Shown in pieces: positions 26,779 to 34,975 of a stretch of DNA of 64,000 nucleotides. Every line of letters begins with the position of its first letter. Positions within the stretch are counted from its first letter, which is position 1. The DNA lies in the NCBI RefSeq assembly GCF_000021545.1, contig NC_012438.1:434001-498000 (forward strand), given 5' to 3'. Position numbers and translations under genes: made by a program. The stretch comes from Sulfurihydrogenibium azorense Az-Fu1. GTDB lineage: Bacteria; Aquificota; Aquificia; Aquificales; Hydrogenothermaceae. The notes beneath the pieces were generated by a model. That model did no database searches. It had not been told where the DNA came from and saw only the letters and a list, made by a program, of their open reading frames with translations.

Positions 26779-27614
26779 ACATAGGAACCCATGTATCTTC
26801 TTCAAAATCTTTAGACCTTGTTTTTGATAGAGGAAAAGAAGTAGGAGCTAAAAGTATTCAGTTTTTCTTAAGGTCTCCAAGGTCTTGGAGCTGGATTGAA
26901 AGAAAAGAGTCAGAAAAACAGCTCTTTTTAAAGAAGAAAAATACTTACGGTATAAATCCGACTGTAGTCCATGCTTCTTATCTGTTTAACTTGGCATCTT
27001 ATGATGATGAACTTTTTAATAAATCTATTAGCTCTGTTATAGAAGAGTTAGAATTATGTGAAGAATTAAAAGTAGATTACTACGTTATTCATGCAGGAAA
27101 AACTAAAGGTAAATCAAAAGAGTATGGAATAAATAGGATATTAAAAGCTTTTGAAGTTATATTTAGTAAAGTAAGCCTAAAAAATACAACTTTCTTAGTA
27201 GAAACGTTAGCCGGTCAATCTGGTGAAGTAGGTTCTACTTTAGAAGAAGTAAAAGATCTTATAGATCCTTTTTCTACAGAAAAATTAGGAGTATGTTTAG
27301 ATACCTGCCATATTTTCGCAGCTGGATACCCTATCCATATAGAAGAAGGTTTTAAAGATTATAAATCTAAACTTCAAGATTTAATAGGTTTAGAAAAGGT
27401 TAAAGTTATTCACTGTAATGACTCAAAAACACCTTTTAACTCTCATAAAGATAGGCATGAACATATTGGAAAAGGTTTTTTAGGACTTAAAGCCTTTGAA
27501 AATTTTTTAAATGATGAATATTTTAAAACTCTCCCATTTATACTTGAAACACCAAAGGAAGGTAATATGGATATAATAAATATGAATGTACTATACTCTC
27601 TTGTGCGTCCGTAG
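26772..27614 (+). CDS. nfo: Endonuclease IV (AP endonuclease)
   Basis: 280 residues of the TIM-barrel AP endonuclease that incises DNA at abasic sites. Zinc-ligand motifs seen are VNIGTHVSSS, VVHASYLFNLAS, YYVIHAGK, TFLVETLAGQ, GVCLDTCHIFAAGY, VIHCNDSK and the HKDRHEHIGKGFLG loop. The last ten bases, which encode the end of Val-Arg-Pro and the TAG stop, are also the 5' acceptor arm of the tRNA-Arg gene. Confidence 0.94.
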   Translation: MVNIGTHVSSSKSLDLVFDRGKEVGAKSIQFFLRSPRSWSWIERKESEKQLFLKKKNTYGINPTVVHASYLFNLASYDDELFNKSISSVIEELELCEELKVDYYVIHAGKTKGKSKEYGINRILKAFEVIFSKVSLKNTTFLVETLAGQSGEVGSTLEEVKDLIDPFSTEKLGVCLDTCHIFAAGYPIHIEEGFKDYKSKLQDLIGLEKVKVIHCNDSKTPFNSHKDRHEHIGKGFLGLKAFENFLNDEYFKTLPFILETPKEGNMDIINMNVLYSLVRP

Positions 27615-27678
27615 CTCAGTTGGATAGAGCATCGGTTTCCGGGGCCGAAGGTCGCAGGTTCAAATCCTGCCGGACGCA
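27605..27678 (+). tRNA. tRNA-Arg (anticodon CCG)
   Basis: The acceptor arm GCGTCCG pairs with CGGACGC. The D arm is GCTC/GAGC, the anticodon stem TCGGT/GCCGA with loop TTCCGGG (anticodon CCG), and the T arm GCAGG-TTCAAAT-CCTGC. The discriminator is A and the CCA is not encoded. Both ends overlap protein genes: nfo by ten bases and the minus-strand thioredoxin-like gene by 19. Confidence 0.96.
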
Positions 27679-28109
27679 CTTTTAGACAGAGCTTCTCTTA
27701 AATACTTTCTAAGGTTTTCTTCCGTTAAGGCTCCGTATACTACTGCTAACTTTTTCCCAGAAGGGTTAATTATGTAGGTTGTAGGAGTACCAAATATCGG
27801 AAATAAAACCTGATTTTTGGGATTATTTGCATAGATAGGAAAATCTTTGTCTTTAAAGTTATTATCTTTACCATCTAATGCAAAAGCAATCACTATAAAC
27901 TTACCTTCAAATTCCTTTTCTTTAAGGACTTTTTTTATAGTAGGTATCTCTGCCATACAGTGTCCACAAGAATAAGCCATAAAGTTTAAGATTATAAGCT
28001 TATCAGAAGGTAAAGGTACAGGATTTGAGAATTTATCTAAAAGAAGAGTTTTCTCTTTGCTAAATGATAAAGAAAAAAGCATTAAAACTAAAAAAAATAC
28101 TTTCTTCAT
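27660..28109 (-). CDS. Secreted thioredoxin-like (TlpA-type) protein
   Basis: 149 residues with an N-terminal signal peptide (MKKVFFLVLMLFSLSFS) and a thioredoxin fold with active site SCGHC, followed by FGTPTTYIINPSGK, which contains the cis-Pro. Such proteins reduce or exchange disulfides in the periplasm, for instance for cytochrome c maturation. The C-terminal SASGRI and the stop are encoded by the complement of the tRNA T arm and acceptor, so the tail is probably a by-product of the tRNA position. Confidence 0.82.
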   Translation of the reverse strand: MKKVFFLVLMLFSLSFSKEKTLLLDKFSNPVPLPSDKLIILNFMAYSCGHCMAEIPTIKKVLKEKEFEGKFIVIAFALDGKDNNFKDKDFPIYANNPKNQVLFPIFGTPTTYIINPSGKKLAVVYGALTEENLRKYLREALSKSASGRI

Positions 28110-28111
28110 TC

Positions 28112-28513
28112 TTAAACTTTGTCCTGTATTCTTATAACCTTTCCTAAGATATTAATTGATGTAAAGTTTTCCTCTTTAACTTTTGTCTTTTTTTTTCCTT
28201 TAACATCAGATAGAATAACAGTATCTTCCTTCTTTTCAATAAATCTAAACATTCCCCATTTACCTTTTTCTTTAAAAAGTATAATATCACCACTTTGTAT
28301 AGATAAAGGAGGTACCTTACCTACTAAAACCCATAGATTTTTTATCTTCAACCAAAATGTGTTTTCCTTAAAGTTTTCTACATTTTCTACAATTATAAGA
28401 TTAGTAGGAGTTTCTTCAACAGGTTTTAATTGACCATTTTCTAAAACTTCGTAAGTTTTTAAGTAGACTTTTAAATCTTCACTATGCAAGCTTTTTTGTT
28501 GGGATTGTTGCAT
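28112..28513 (-). CDS. Protein with an S24/LexA-like beta-domain, unknown function
   Basis: 133 residues. The second half (SIQSGDIILFKEKGKWGMFRFIEKKEDTVILSD ... NILGKVIRI in pieces) resembles the C-terminal fold of LexA/CI-type S24 proteins. I see no clear Ser-Lys pair in the expected places and no DNA-binding domain. The first part contains VYLKTYEVLENGQLKPVEE. It overlaps the upstream 82-residue gene by 32 bases. Function unknown; the family link is tentative. Confidence 0.6.
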   Translation of the reverse strand: MQQSQQKSLHSEDLKVYLKTYEVLENGQLKPVEETPTNLIIVENVENFKENTFWLKIKNLWVLVGKVPPLSIQSGDIILFKEKGKWGMFRFIEKKEDTVILSDVKGKKKTKVKEENFTSINILGKVIRIQDKV

Positions 28514-28730
28514 TTCTTGTTTGTTCTTTTAGTATATTTATAGATTGAGCTACCATAAAAAACGCATGTTCTAAGTTTATGAGAGCTGCTTCAAAATCTT
28601 TGTCTTTCGTTTCAAACCTAAGTTTTCTAACTTCTTTAAAAAGTTCATCTACGTTTGTTCCAAGCTCGTAAGCTAAAGTAAAAACTCTTGCTACTAGATC
28701 ATCTAACTTTTTTCTTTCTATATCAGTCAT
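28482..28730 (-). CDS. Small helical protein, unknown function
   Basis: 82 residues, almost wholly helical with charged heptads (ERKKLDDLVARVFTLAYELG, VDELFKEVRKLRFETKDKDF, LINLEHAFFMVAQSINILKE). It lies 12 bases after purQ in the same direction and overlaps the next gene. It resembles no family I can name. Confidence 0.6.
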   Translation of the reverse strand: MTDIERKKLDDLVARVFTLAYELGTNVDELFKEVRKLRFETKDKDFEAALINLEHAFFMVAQSINILKEQTRNATIPTKKLA

Positions 28731-28742
28731 CTTTTATACTCC

Positions 28743-29423
28743 TTAGTTAATTATTGATAAAAATATTTTTAACCCATCAGATGTTCCAAGTATAGATTCA
28801 CAAGCCCTCTCTGGATGGGGCATAAGTCCAAACACGTTAAACTTCTCGTTACAAACGCCAGCTATATTAGATATAGAGCCGTTTGGATTTGATTCTTCAT
28901 TTACATTGCCGTCTTTATCACAGTATCTTAGTATTATCTGACCCTTTTCTTCCATACTTTTAAGGCTTTGATCGTCAACGAAGTAATTTCCATCGTGGTG
29001 GGCTATAGGAAGTTTTATAATTTCTTCTTTATTTAGCTTTTTTGTAAATGGTGTGTTGTTGTTTTCAACTTTTAGGTATTGATGTTTGCATATAAATTTT
29101 CCGTGGTTGTTAGGAAGTAGAGCTCCAGGAAGAAGATGGGCTTCTGTAAGTATCTGAAAACCATTACATATACCAATTACAAATTTTCCTTTTTCTACAA
29201 ACTCTTTTAAAGCGTTAGTTAGTGGTGTATGGGATGCTATAACTCCAGGTCTTAAATAATCTCCAAAAGAAAAGCCTCCGGGAACTATTATACAGTCATA
29301 CTTGTCTATTTTTGTCTCTCTGTAATCTATAAAGTCCACATCTTTGTTTAATACATCTCTTATTACGTAGTAAGTATCGTAATCACAGTTTGACCCGGGG
29401 TAAACAGCCACACCAAACTTCAT
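28743..29423 (-). CDS. purQ: Phosphoribosylformylglycinamidine synthase, glutaminase subunit
   Basis: 226 residues, a class I glutamine amidotransferase that feeds ammonia to PurL in step 4 of purine synthesis. It shows VAVYPGSNCDYD, PGGFSFGDYLRPG, the nucleophile VIGICNGFQILTEA, and the His-Glu pair GLMPHPERA. The separate small PurQ together with PurS (four bases upstream) identifies the three-subunit form of the complex; purL is not in the window. Confidence 0.96.
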   Translation of the reverse strand: MKFGVAVYPGSNCDYDTYYVIRDVLNKDVDFIDYRETKIDKYDCIIVPGGFSFGDYLRPGVIASHTPLTNALKEFVEKGKFVIGICNGFQILTEAHLLPGALLPNNHGKFICKHQYLKVENNNTPFTKKLNKEEIIKLPIAHHDGNYFVDDQSLKSMEEKGQIILRYCDKDGNVNEESNPNGSISNIAGVCNEKFNVFGLMPHPERACESILGTSDGLKIFLSIIN

Positions 29424-29427
29424 TTCA

Positions 29428-29670
29428 CTACTCCACTATCTCAAATTCGTAATCTTCTATAAGGTCGTTTACTAGAGCTTTTCTTGCCATTTCTTTTGCT
29501 TCTTCTACTGCTTTTTCTTTATCTTTATTTTCAATGTATACTTCTATATACTTTCCTACCTTTACATCTTTAACATCAGAAAAACCAAGAGATTTTAAGC
29601 TTTCTGATACAGCTCTACCTTGAGGGTCTAAAACACCTTTTCTTGGTTTGATGTAGAATTTTATAAGCAT
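29428..29670 (-). CDS. purS: Phosphoribosylformylglycinamidine synthase subunit PurS
   Basis: 80 residues when started at ATG 29670, which has GAGG six bases upstream; longer starts at 29676 and 29688 are possible. It shows the PurS signature KPRKGVLDPQGRAVSESLKSLGF and VGKYIEVYIENKD. PurS links PurL and PurQ. Confidence 0.93.
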   Translation of the reverse strand: MLIKFYIKPRKGVLDPQGRAVSESLKSLGFSDVKDVKVGKYIEVYIENKDKEKAVEEAKEMARKALVNDLIEDYEFEIVE

Positions 29671-29705
29671 TAGCATCCTCGCAAGCACAGTTTTATAAAA
29701 TTATA

Positions 29706-30524
29706 TCATAGAGTTTCGTGGGCTTGTGAAACTACCTGTTTTACCTCTTCATAACTTATAGGTTTACAGTCTTTATTTTTCCTTTCAATGTAGGCTAAAA
29801 ATTCAATATTACCTTCAGGTCCTTTAATAGGAGAAAAGTCTAAACCTTTAACACAGTAACAGCTTTCGTGTAATAAGTTTATCACAGAGATTATGGCTTT
29901 TTCGTGTAGAGATGGGTCTTTTACGACTCCGTTTTTTACTTCTTTTTTAGACAGTTCAAACTGAGGTTTTATAAGAATAACTCCTTTAAAATCTTCTTTT
30001 AAAATATCACAGATATTTGGAAGTATCTTAGTTATAGATATAAAAGATACGTCAGCAACTACTATATCTATTTCTTCTGGAATTTCTTTTTTTGATAGGT
30101 ACCTTGCGTTAAACTCTTCTATTGATACAACTCTTGGGTCTGACCTTAACTTTTCATGGAGCTGATTTTTTCCTACATCTACGGCGTAAACTTTCTTTGC
30201 ACCGTTTTGAAGAAGACAGTCTGTGAACCCTCCTGTAGAAGACCCAATATCAAGGCATACTTTATCTTTCACATCAAGATTAAACACTTTTATCCCTTTT
30301 TCAAGTTTAAAGCCTCCTCTTGATACGTAAGGTATCTTTTCTTTGATGTGTATGTTTGCATCGGTTGGTATTTTTGTTCCGGGTTTGTCTATTTTTTGAT
30401 TGTTTACAAAAACTACACCAGACATAATAAGAGCTTGGGCTTTTTCTCTCGTCTCTACAAGTCCCTTATCTACAAGAAGTTTATCTATCCTCTCTTTTTT
30501 AGGCGTAGATTGAGATTTTTCCAT
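29706..30524 (-). CDS. tlyA: TlyA-family rRNA methyltransferase
   Basis: 272 residues: an N-terminal S4 RNA-binding domain (ERIDKLLVDKGLVETREKAQ) and an FtsJ-like methyltransferase domain with SAM motif VCLDIGSSTGGFTDCLL and catalytic Lys in VILIKPQFELSK. TlyA methylates ribose 2'-OH groups in 16S and 23S rRNA. The start lies inside the end of a 52-codon gene. Confidence 0.9.
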   Translation of the reverse strand: MEKSQSTPKKERIDKLLVDKGLVETREKAQALIMSGVVFVNNQKIDKPGTKIPTDANIHIKEKIPYVSRGGFKLEKGIKVFNLDVKDKVCLDIGSSTGGFTDCLLQNGAKKVYAVDVGKNQLHEKLRSDPRVVSIEEFNARYLSKKEIPEEIDIVVADVSFISITKILPNICDILKEDFKGVILIKPQFELSKKEVKNGVVKDPSLHEKAIISVINLLHESCYCVKGLDFSPIKGPEGNIEFLAYIERKNKDCKPISYEEVKQVVSQAHETL

Positions 30525-30657
30525 CTGGATTTGGTGGTGGTTGTTTTTGCTGGCTATTTGGTATTGTTTGAAGCATCTGTTGGTTTAGCTGTTTTGAAAG
30601 CTCTAACATCTGTTTAAATAATTCTACTGCTAAAACATCTATGGGGTTTACTTGCAT
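30499..30657 (-). CDS. Small protein, unknown function
   Basis: 52 codons, MQVNPIDVLAVELFKQMLEL then a Gln-rich helix and a PPPNPDG tail ending ISIYA. GAGG lies nine bases before the ATG. It overlaps the tlyA start by 26 bases and follows def by about 10 bases, so it fits the operon. The amphipathic first half recalls small motility-type proteins, but that is only an impression. Confidence 0.6.
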   Translation of the reverse strand: MQVNPIDVLAVELFKQMLELSKQLNQQMLQTIPNSQQKQPPPNPDGKISIYA

Positions 30658-30667
30658 AACACATTCC

Positions 30668-31174
30668 TCACTTGTAAACTTTTCTTTTAAAGATATCTTT
30701 AGGTGAAACCACCTTTTCTATAAAAACTTTTCCATCTAAATGGTCTATCTCGTGCTGTATTACTACAGCTTCAAACCCTTCTGTATCAAATGTAATCAGT
30801 TTACCGTTTTCGTCAAGGGCTTCTACCTTTATATAGTAAAACCTTTTTACATTTCCTGTGTAATCTGGTACTGACATACATCCTTCCCTAAATATAATTT
30901 CTCCTTCTCCATAGATAATTTTTGGGTTGGATAGTACCATTAAACCGTGGGATACTTTATTTGTCTTGTGAGTAGATTTGGATGTATCTACTATTATCGT
31001 TCTTATATGGTTATTTACTTGAGGAGCTGCTATACCTACCCCTCCAGGTGAATTGTACATAGTGTACTTTAACTTTTCTACAAACTCTTTAAACTCTTTT
31101 CCAAAATCAACTACTTCTATAGATTTTTTCTTTAATCTTTCATCGGGATATTGAAGGATAGGAAGTTTTTCCAT
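30668..31174 (-). CDS. def: Peptide deformylase
   Basis: 168 residues; removes the formyl group from new proteins. All three signatures are present: GGVGIAAPQV (GxGxAAxQ), REGCMSVPDY (EGCxS) and QHEIDHLDG (HExxH). Start ATG overlaps the stop of the ACT-protein gene (TAATG). Confidence 0.97.
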   Translation of the reverse strand: MEKLPILQYPDERLKKKSIEVVDFGKEFKEFVEKLKYTMYNSPGGVGIAAPQVNNHIRTIIVDTSKSTHKTNKVSHGLMVLSNPKIIYGEGEIIFREGCMSVPDYTGNVKRFYYIKVEALDENGKLITFDTEGFEAVVIQHEIDHLDGKVFIEKVVSPKDIFKRKVYK

Positions 31175-31692
31175 TATAAGCTTGCCGTATCTATACTTTC
31201 TATTGCTATATCAACATTCAAAATATTCTTGAGATTTTCTATCTCTTTTTCAAACTTTTTTAAGTCTAAACTTTCTGGGATTTCTGCCTGAATAAACATA
31301 ACGTATAACTCGTTTGTTTTCTCAGTTCTTAAATCTGCTATGTTTATAGAGTTATCTGCAAGTAGTTTTGAAACATTGTAAACAATACCTGGTTTGTCTG
31401 ACCCATACACGATGATGTTGTAGTTTAAATTACTCTCTTTAATTTTTTTATCTAATCCTGTAATCTCTTTCAGTGTAACGTTAAGATTTTCTTCTTCTAG
31501 TGTATCTAAATCCTGCTTTAAGGTGTCGTAATCTATATCTCCTTTTACTATCAGTATTATAACAAATTCGTTGTTTAATCTTGTCATAGCAGAGTCTTCT
31601 ATGTTTAGGCCATTTTTGTAAAGTATCTGACTTACTTTTGCAACGATACCTGGTCTATCTTCTCCAAAAGCTGTTATTAAAAAGGTTCTCAA
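31174..31692 (-). CDS. Tandem ACT-domain protein, GcvR-like
   Basis: 172 residues with two ACT domains (LITAFGEDRPGIVAKVSQIL and IIVYGSDKPGIVYNVSKLL), each of the amino-acid-binding type. Similar two-ACT proteins include GcvR, which regulates glycine cleavage. The gene lies directly downstream of gcvH and overlaps it by four bases (TTG start in TTTTGA). That context fits a glycine- or serine-sensing regulator. Confidence 0.83.
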   Translation of the reverse strand: MRTFLITAFGEDRPGIVAKVSQILYKNGLNIEDSAMTRLNNEFVIILIVKGDIDYDTLKQDLDTLEEENLNVTLKEITGLDKKIKESNLNYNIIVYGSDKPGIVYNVSKLLADNSINIADLRTEKTNELYVMFIQAEIPESLDLKKFEKEIENLKNILNVDIAIESIDTASL

Positions 31693-32099
31693 AACTCTTC
31701 CTCTTTTTCAAGTTCTTCTAAGTATGCTTTGTAGTCTTCAGCTGTCATTAAATCTTCTACTTCTGATAGGTCCTTCATCTGGATATCAGCTATCCAACCA
31801 TCTCCGTAAGGGTCTGAGTTTATAACTGATGGATCGTTTGCTAAATCTTCGTTTATAGCTATTATTTTCCCTGTTACTGGTGAGTAGATTTCAGAAACAG
31901 CTTTTACAGACTCAACAGAAGCTATAACTTCCCCTGACTCTACCTCTCTTCCCAATTCTGGCAAATCAACAAACACAACATCTCCAAGTTGGTGCTGACC
32001 ATAGTCTGTGATACCTATAGTTGCAACATCATTTTCTATCCTTACCCATATGTGTTCTTTTGTGTAATAAAGACCTTCTGGGATTCTATACTCTTCCAT
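31689..32099 (-). CDS. gcvH: Glycine cleavage system H protein
   Basis: 136 residues with the lipoyl-lysine in ASVESVKAVSEIYSP and flanking YTKEHIWVRIE and ITDYGQHQLGDVVFVDLP. H protein carries the aminomethyl group between glycine cleavage enzymes; in thermophiles it can also act in lipoate assembly. GAGGAGG precedes the ATG. The P, T and L genes are not in the window. Confidence 0.95.
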   Translation of the reverse strand: MEEYRIPEGLYYTKEHIWVRIENDVATIGITDYGQHQLGDVVFVDLPELGREVESGEVIASVESVKAVSEIYSPVTGKIIAINEDLANDPSVINSDPYGDGWIADIQMKDLSEVEDLMTAEDYKAYLEELEKEEEF

Positions 32100-32114
32100 C
32101 TTTCCTCCTCATAT

Positions 32115-32612
32115 TTATAATCTAAATCCAGAATTTATTATATCAGAGTTCAATAAAATTTTATCGTAAAACACATTAGATAAAAAGTGTAAAACAGCTA
32201 TTAATATGAATGATTTAGTCTTTTGATACACAAAACCGTAGATTAAAGAAGGTAAAAATACAAGAAAAGAGTGTAAATCTCCATATAGTAGTATATGTGG
32301 AATTGTAAATAGAATTGAAGTGGTAAAGTTAGAAAAGAAACTCATCAGGTAAACTCTAAAAAAAAGTTCTTCTGAAAATGCAATAGAAAGTTGATTTAAA
32401 GTAGAGTATAAATCTTGGAAAAAGATAAAAGGAACGGTACAAAGCAAACCGAGACTCCACTTAGATATTAAATTTAAATTTTTTAAATCAACAAACAGTA
32501 AAGGTATGAGTAAAATTAAGGGTGTTAAAAAAGAGATGTTATAGTATTTGTTTAGTATTACAGATAATAGAAGTCCGGTGTATAAAAGTAGTGGTGTTGT
32601 ATATGTTTTCAA
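32115..32612 (-). CDS. CPBP-family intramembrane protein (putative metalloprotease)
   Basis: 165 residues, five or six hydrophobic segments, with the CPBP/Abi motifs SEELFFRVYL (EExxxR), a FTIPHILLY His segment and AVLHFLSN. This family includes intramembrane glutamic/metallo-peptidases that process prenylated or membrane proteins. Start is TTG at 32612, five bases after the upstream stop and without a good RBS, so translation is probably coupled. Confidence 0.72.
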   Translation of the reverse strand: MKTYTTPLLLYTGLLLSVILNKYYNISFLTPLILLIPLLFVDLKNLNLISKWSLGLLCTVPFIFFQDLYSTLNQLSIAFSEELFFRVYLMSFFSNFTTSILFTIPHILLYGDLHSFLVFLPSLIYGFVYQKTKSFILIAVLHFLSNVFYDKILLNSDIINSGFRL

Positions 32613-32616
32613 GGTA

Positions 32617-32910
32617 TTATGTAACTGCTATTAACCAGTTGTCTCCTAACTCTCCTATAATTTCTAACGTTGGGTCATGGTTTTTCTTTATATCATCTAG
32701 TATAAGGTATAAATCCTCTACAAAATCTGGAGATGTTATTAAGTCTAAGATTCCTTCTTTACCGTATCTTGTTCTTGGTAGAGCTATCCTGTCATAACCG
32801 TTTATTACCATTGAAATAAAGTTCATCTTCTCAGGATTACATTTAATGACTAAATTTACACTTTTTCTGGGTACATTTGAAAGTTTTTTTAAAAGTTCTT
32901 CTGACAACAA
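32617..32910 (-). CDS. Conserved protein, DUF4911-like
   Basis: 97 residues. The middle section (INGYDRIALPRTRYGKEGI and LYLILDDIKKN) resembles DUF4911 proteins, which follow amino-acid and translation genes in many thermophiles; I cannot verify the match. TTG start has AAAGG eight bases upstream. Function unknown. Confidence 0.6.
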   Translation of the reverse strand: MLSEELLKKLSNVPRKSVNLVIKCNPEKMNFISMVINGYDRIALPRTRYGKEGILDLITSPDFVEDLYLILDDIKKNHDPTLEIIGELGDNWLIAVT

Positions 32911-32969
32911 TTTTATCTACCTTTTAATAGGATATTTAAACTTATTATAGCATTTTTTCTTAGAATTTT

Positions 32970-32996
32970 TAAAGAGAGAGCCGTAAAAGGCTCTCT
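32970..32996 (-). terminator. Hairpin after cfiA
   Basis: AGAGAGCC and GGCTCTCT form a perfect 8-bp stem with a six-base loop 12 bases after the cfiA stop. The following bases on the minus strand (CTTTAAAAATTCT) give only a weak T run. Confidence 0.6.
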
Positions 32997-33007
32997 TAAG
33001 ATTAATT

Positions 33008-34951
33008 TTAAGCGGGTTCTATTCTTATTAAAGTTTCATCAGGAGTTATGTTGTCTCCAACTTTTGCGTATATTTCTTTAACTACTCCATCTATAGGAGC
33101 ATGTATTTCGTTTTCCATCTTCATTGCTTCAACCATTGCCACAACCTGACCTTTTTTAACTTTATCTCCAACGTTTACAAGGATTTTAGATACTTTTCCT
33201 GGCATAGGTGGAGCTACGTCCCCTTCTTTTTCTGGTCTTGGTCTTCCAGACCCAGAAGCTGCAGCCGGTGCACTTGCAACAAATCCAGACTTACCTACTA
33301 ATGTAACTGCTAGTGGTGTTAGTTGAACTTCTTCTAATCTTCCGTTTACGTTTACATAGAACTTTCTTGGTTTTGATGGATCTTGTTCTGGAGATACTCC
33401 TTCTATTTTTACTTTAAACTTATCACCGTGGTAGATTATTTCAAACTCTACAGGAGCTACGTTTTCTATTCCATCTGGCTTCATTTCTTTTGGTTCTACA
33501 ACATCTGGTGGAAGTGTTGTTAACTCTCCTTTTTCCCTTGCTATTAAGAACTCCTTTGCTTGTAATGGGAATAGTACCATTAAGAGTACTTCTTCGTCTG
33601 TAGGTTCTCTATTTAGTATTAACTTAACTTCGTTGTACGCTTTTTCCCACTCTTCCTTGTCTGCTAAATCACCTGCTCTGATAGAAAAGTCCGGTTCTTT
33701 ACCAGGTCCAAGTATCTTTTCTGCAAGCTCTTTAGATATAGGTCCAGGAGGTTTACCATACTTTCCTTCTACGTAGTCTCTAACTTCTTTTGTAATTATT
33801 TTGTATCTCTCTCCTGATATTACGTTTAAAACTGCTTGTACACCTACTATTTGTGATGAAGGGGTTAAAAGTGGTGGATATCCAAGGTCTCTTTCTACAT
33901 TTGGAACTTCTTCTAAAGCTTCTTCCATTTTATCTAATGCATTAGCTTCCATAAGCTGAGCAACCATATTAGATATCATTCCACCCGGTATCTTATGGAT
34001 TAGTACTTTTGCGTTTACACCTGCATACTCTGTTTCATACTTCTTATACTTTTTCTTAATTTCTCTTGTTATTTCTGCTAACTCATCTAAAACTTTTAAA
34101 TCTAAACCTGTATCGTAAGGTGTGTCCTTAAGAGCTGCAACTACACTTTCGGTTGCCGGATGGGAAGAACCAAAAGCAAGTGGTGAAAGAACTGTATCTA
34201 CCATATCTACACCTGCAAGGATAGCCATCATATGGTTCATTATAGCTGTACCACTCATGTCGTGGTTATGTAGTACTAGTTTAATTCTATCGTTAGCTTT
34301 TTCTTTTATTTTCTGTTTTATACCTCTTATTATGTTATATGTGTCCTCAGGCATAAGTATACCTGTAGCATCTTTAAAACATATCCAGTCTGGTTCTAAA
34401 TCTATTAGCTCATCTGCGTAGGACATCCACTTTTCTAAAGTATGTACAGGGCTTTTTGTATAACTTATTTCTGCGTGAACTTCTCCGCCAAACTCTTTTA
34501 TAGCTTTTACAGCAACCTCTATGTTTCTGTTATCGTTTAATGAGTCAAATACTCTAAATACGGTAATACCGTGTTCTATAGCTTTTTCAACAAACTTTTT
34601 AACAACTTTGTCTGATTTAGGTTTGTATCCAACAATGTTTTGTCCTCTAAATAGCATTTGAAGCTTTGTTCGAGGCATAACTTCTTTTATTCTTTTTAGC
34701 CTTTCCCAAGGGTCTTCCTTTAGGTATCTCAAGCATACGTCAAAAGTAGCTCCACCCCATACCTCTACAGCATAGAATCCAGCCTTATCCATCTTTTCAC
34801 ATAAAGGTAAAAGGTCATCTGTTCTTACCCTTGTAGCTAACTTACATTGTTGGCCGTCTCTTGGTGTTAAATCTGTAATTTTAATAGGTTTTGGTGGTGC
34901 AACTTCTAAGTTGCCTTGTTGAAGTAAATCTTTAAAAAGTTTAATATTCAT
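33008..34951 (-). CDS. cfiA: Biotin-dependent carboxylase large subunit, probable 2-oxoglutarate carboxylase CfiA
   Basis: 647 residues: an N-terminal carboxyltransferase TIM barrel (DLTPRDGQQCKLATRVRT, LVLHNHDMSGTAIMNHM, GGMISNMVAQL) and a C-terminal biotin domain with EAMKMENEIHAP. It pairs with the biotin carboxylase immediately upstream. In Hydrogenobacter the homologous CfiA/CfiB pair carboxylates 2-oxoglutarate to oxalosuccinate for the reductive TCA cycle. The RDGQQ in place of RDAHQ and the placement beside icd favour 2-oxoglutarate over pyruvate as substrate. A pyruvate carboxylase or oxaloacetate decarboxylase subunit is the alternative. Confidence 0.78.
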   Translation of the reverse strand: MNIKLFKDLLQQGNLEVAPPKPIKITDLTPRDGQQCKLATRVRTDDLLPLCEKMDKAGFYAVEVWGGATFDVCLRYLKEDPWERLKRIKEVMPRTKLQMLFRGQNIVGYKPKSDKVVKKFVEKAIEHGITVFRVFDSLNDNRNIEVAVKAIKEFGGEVHAEISYTKSPVHTLEKWMSYADELIDLEPDWICFKDATGILMPEDTYNIIRGIKQKIKEKANDRIKLVLHNHDMSGTAIMNHMMAILAGVDMVDTVLSPLAFGSSHPATESVVAALKDTPYDTGLDLKVLDELAEITREIKKKYKKYETEYAGVNAKVLIHKIPGGMISNMVAQLMEANALDKMEEALEEVPNVERDLGYPPLLTPSSQIVGVQAVLNVISGERYKIITKEVRDYVEGKYGKPPGPISKELAEKILGPGKEPDFSIRAGDLADKEEWEKAYNEVKLILNREPTDEEVLLMVLFPLQAKEFLIAREKGELTTLPPDVVEPKEMKPDGIENVAPVEFEIIYHGDKFKVKIEGVSPEQDPSKPRKFYVNVNGRLEEVQLTPLAVTLVGKSGFVASAPAAASGSGRPRPEKEGDVAPPMPGKVSKILVNVGDKVKKGQVVAMVEAMKMENEIHAPIDGVVKEIYAKVGDNITPDETLIRIEPA

Positions 34952-34975
34952 ATCTAAAACCTCCTAATTATATTC

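Noticed and set aside
32115-32612. CPBP protein as a bacteriocin immunity factor
   Set aside because: No bacteriocin or peptide-export genes are nearby; only the family fold can be supported.
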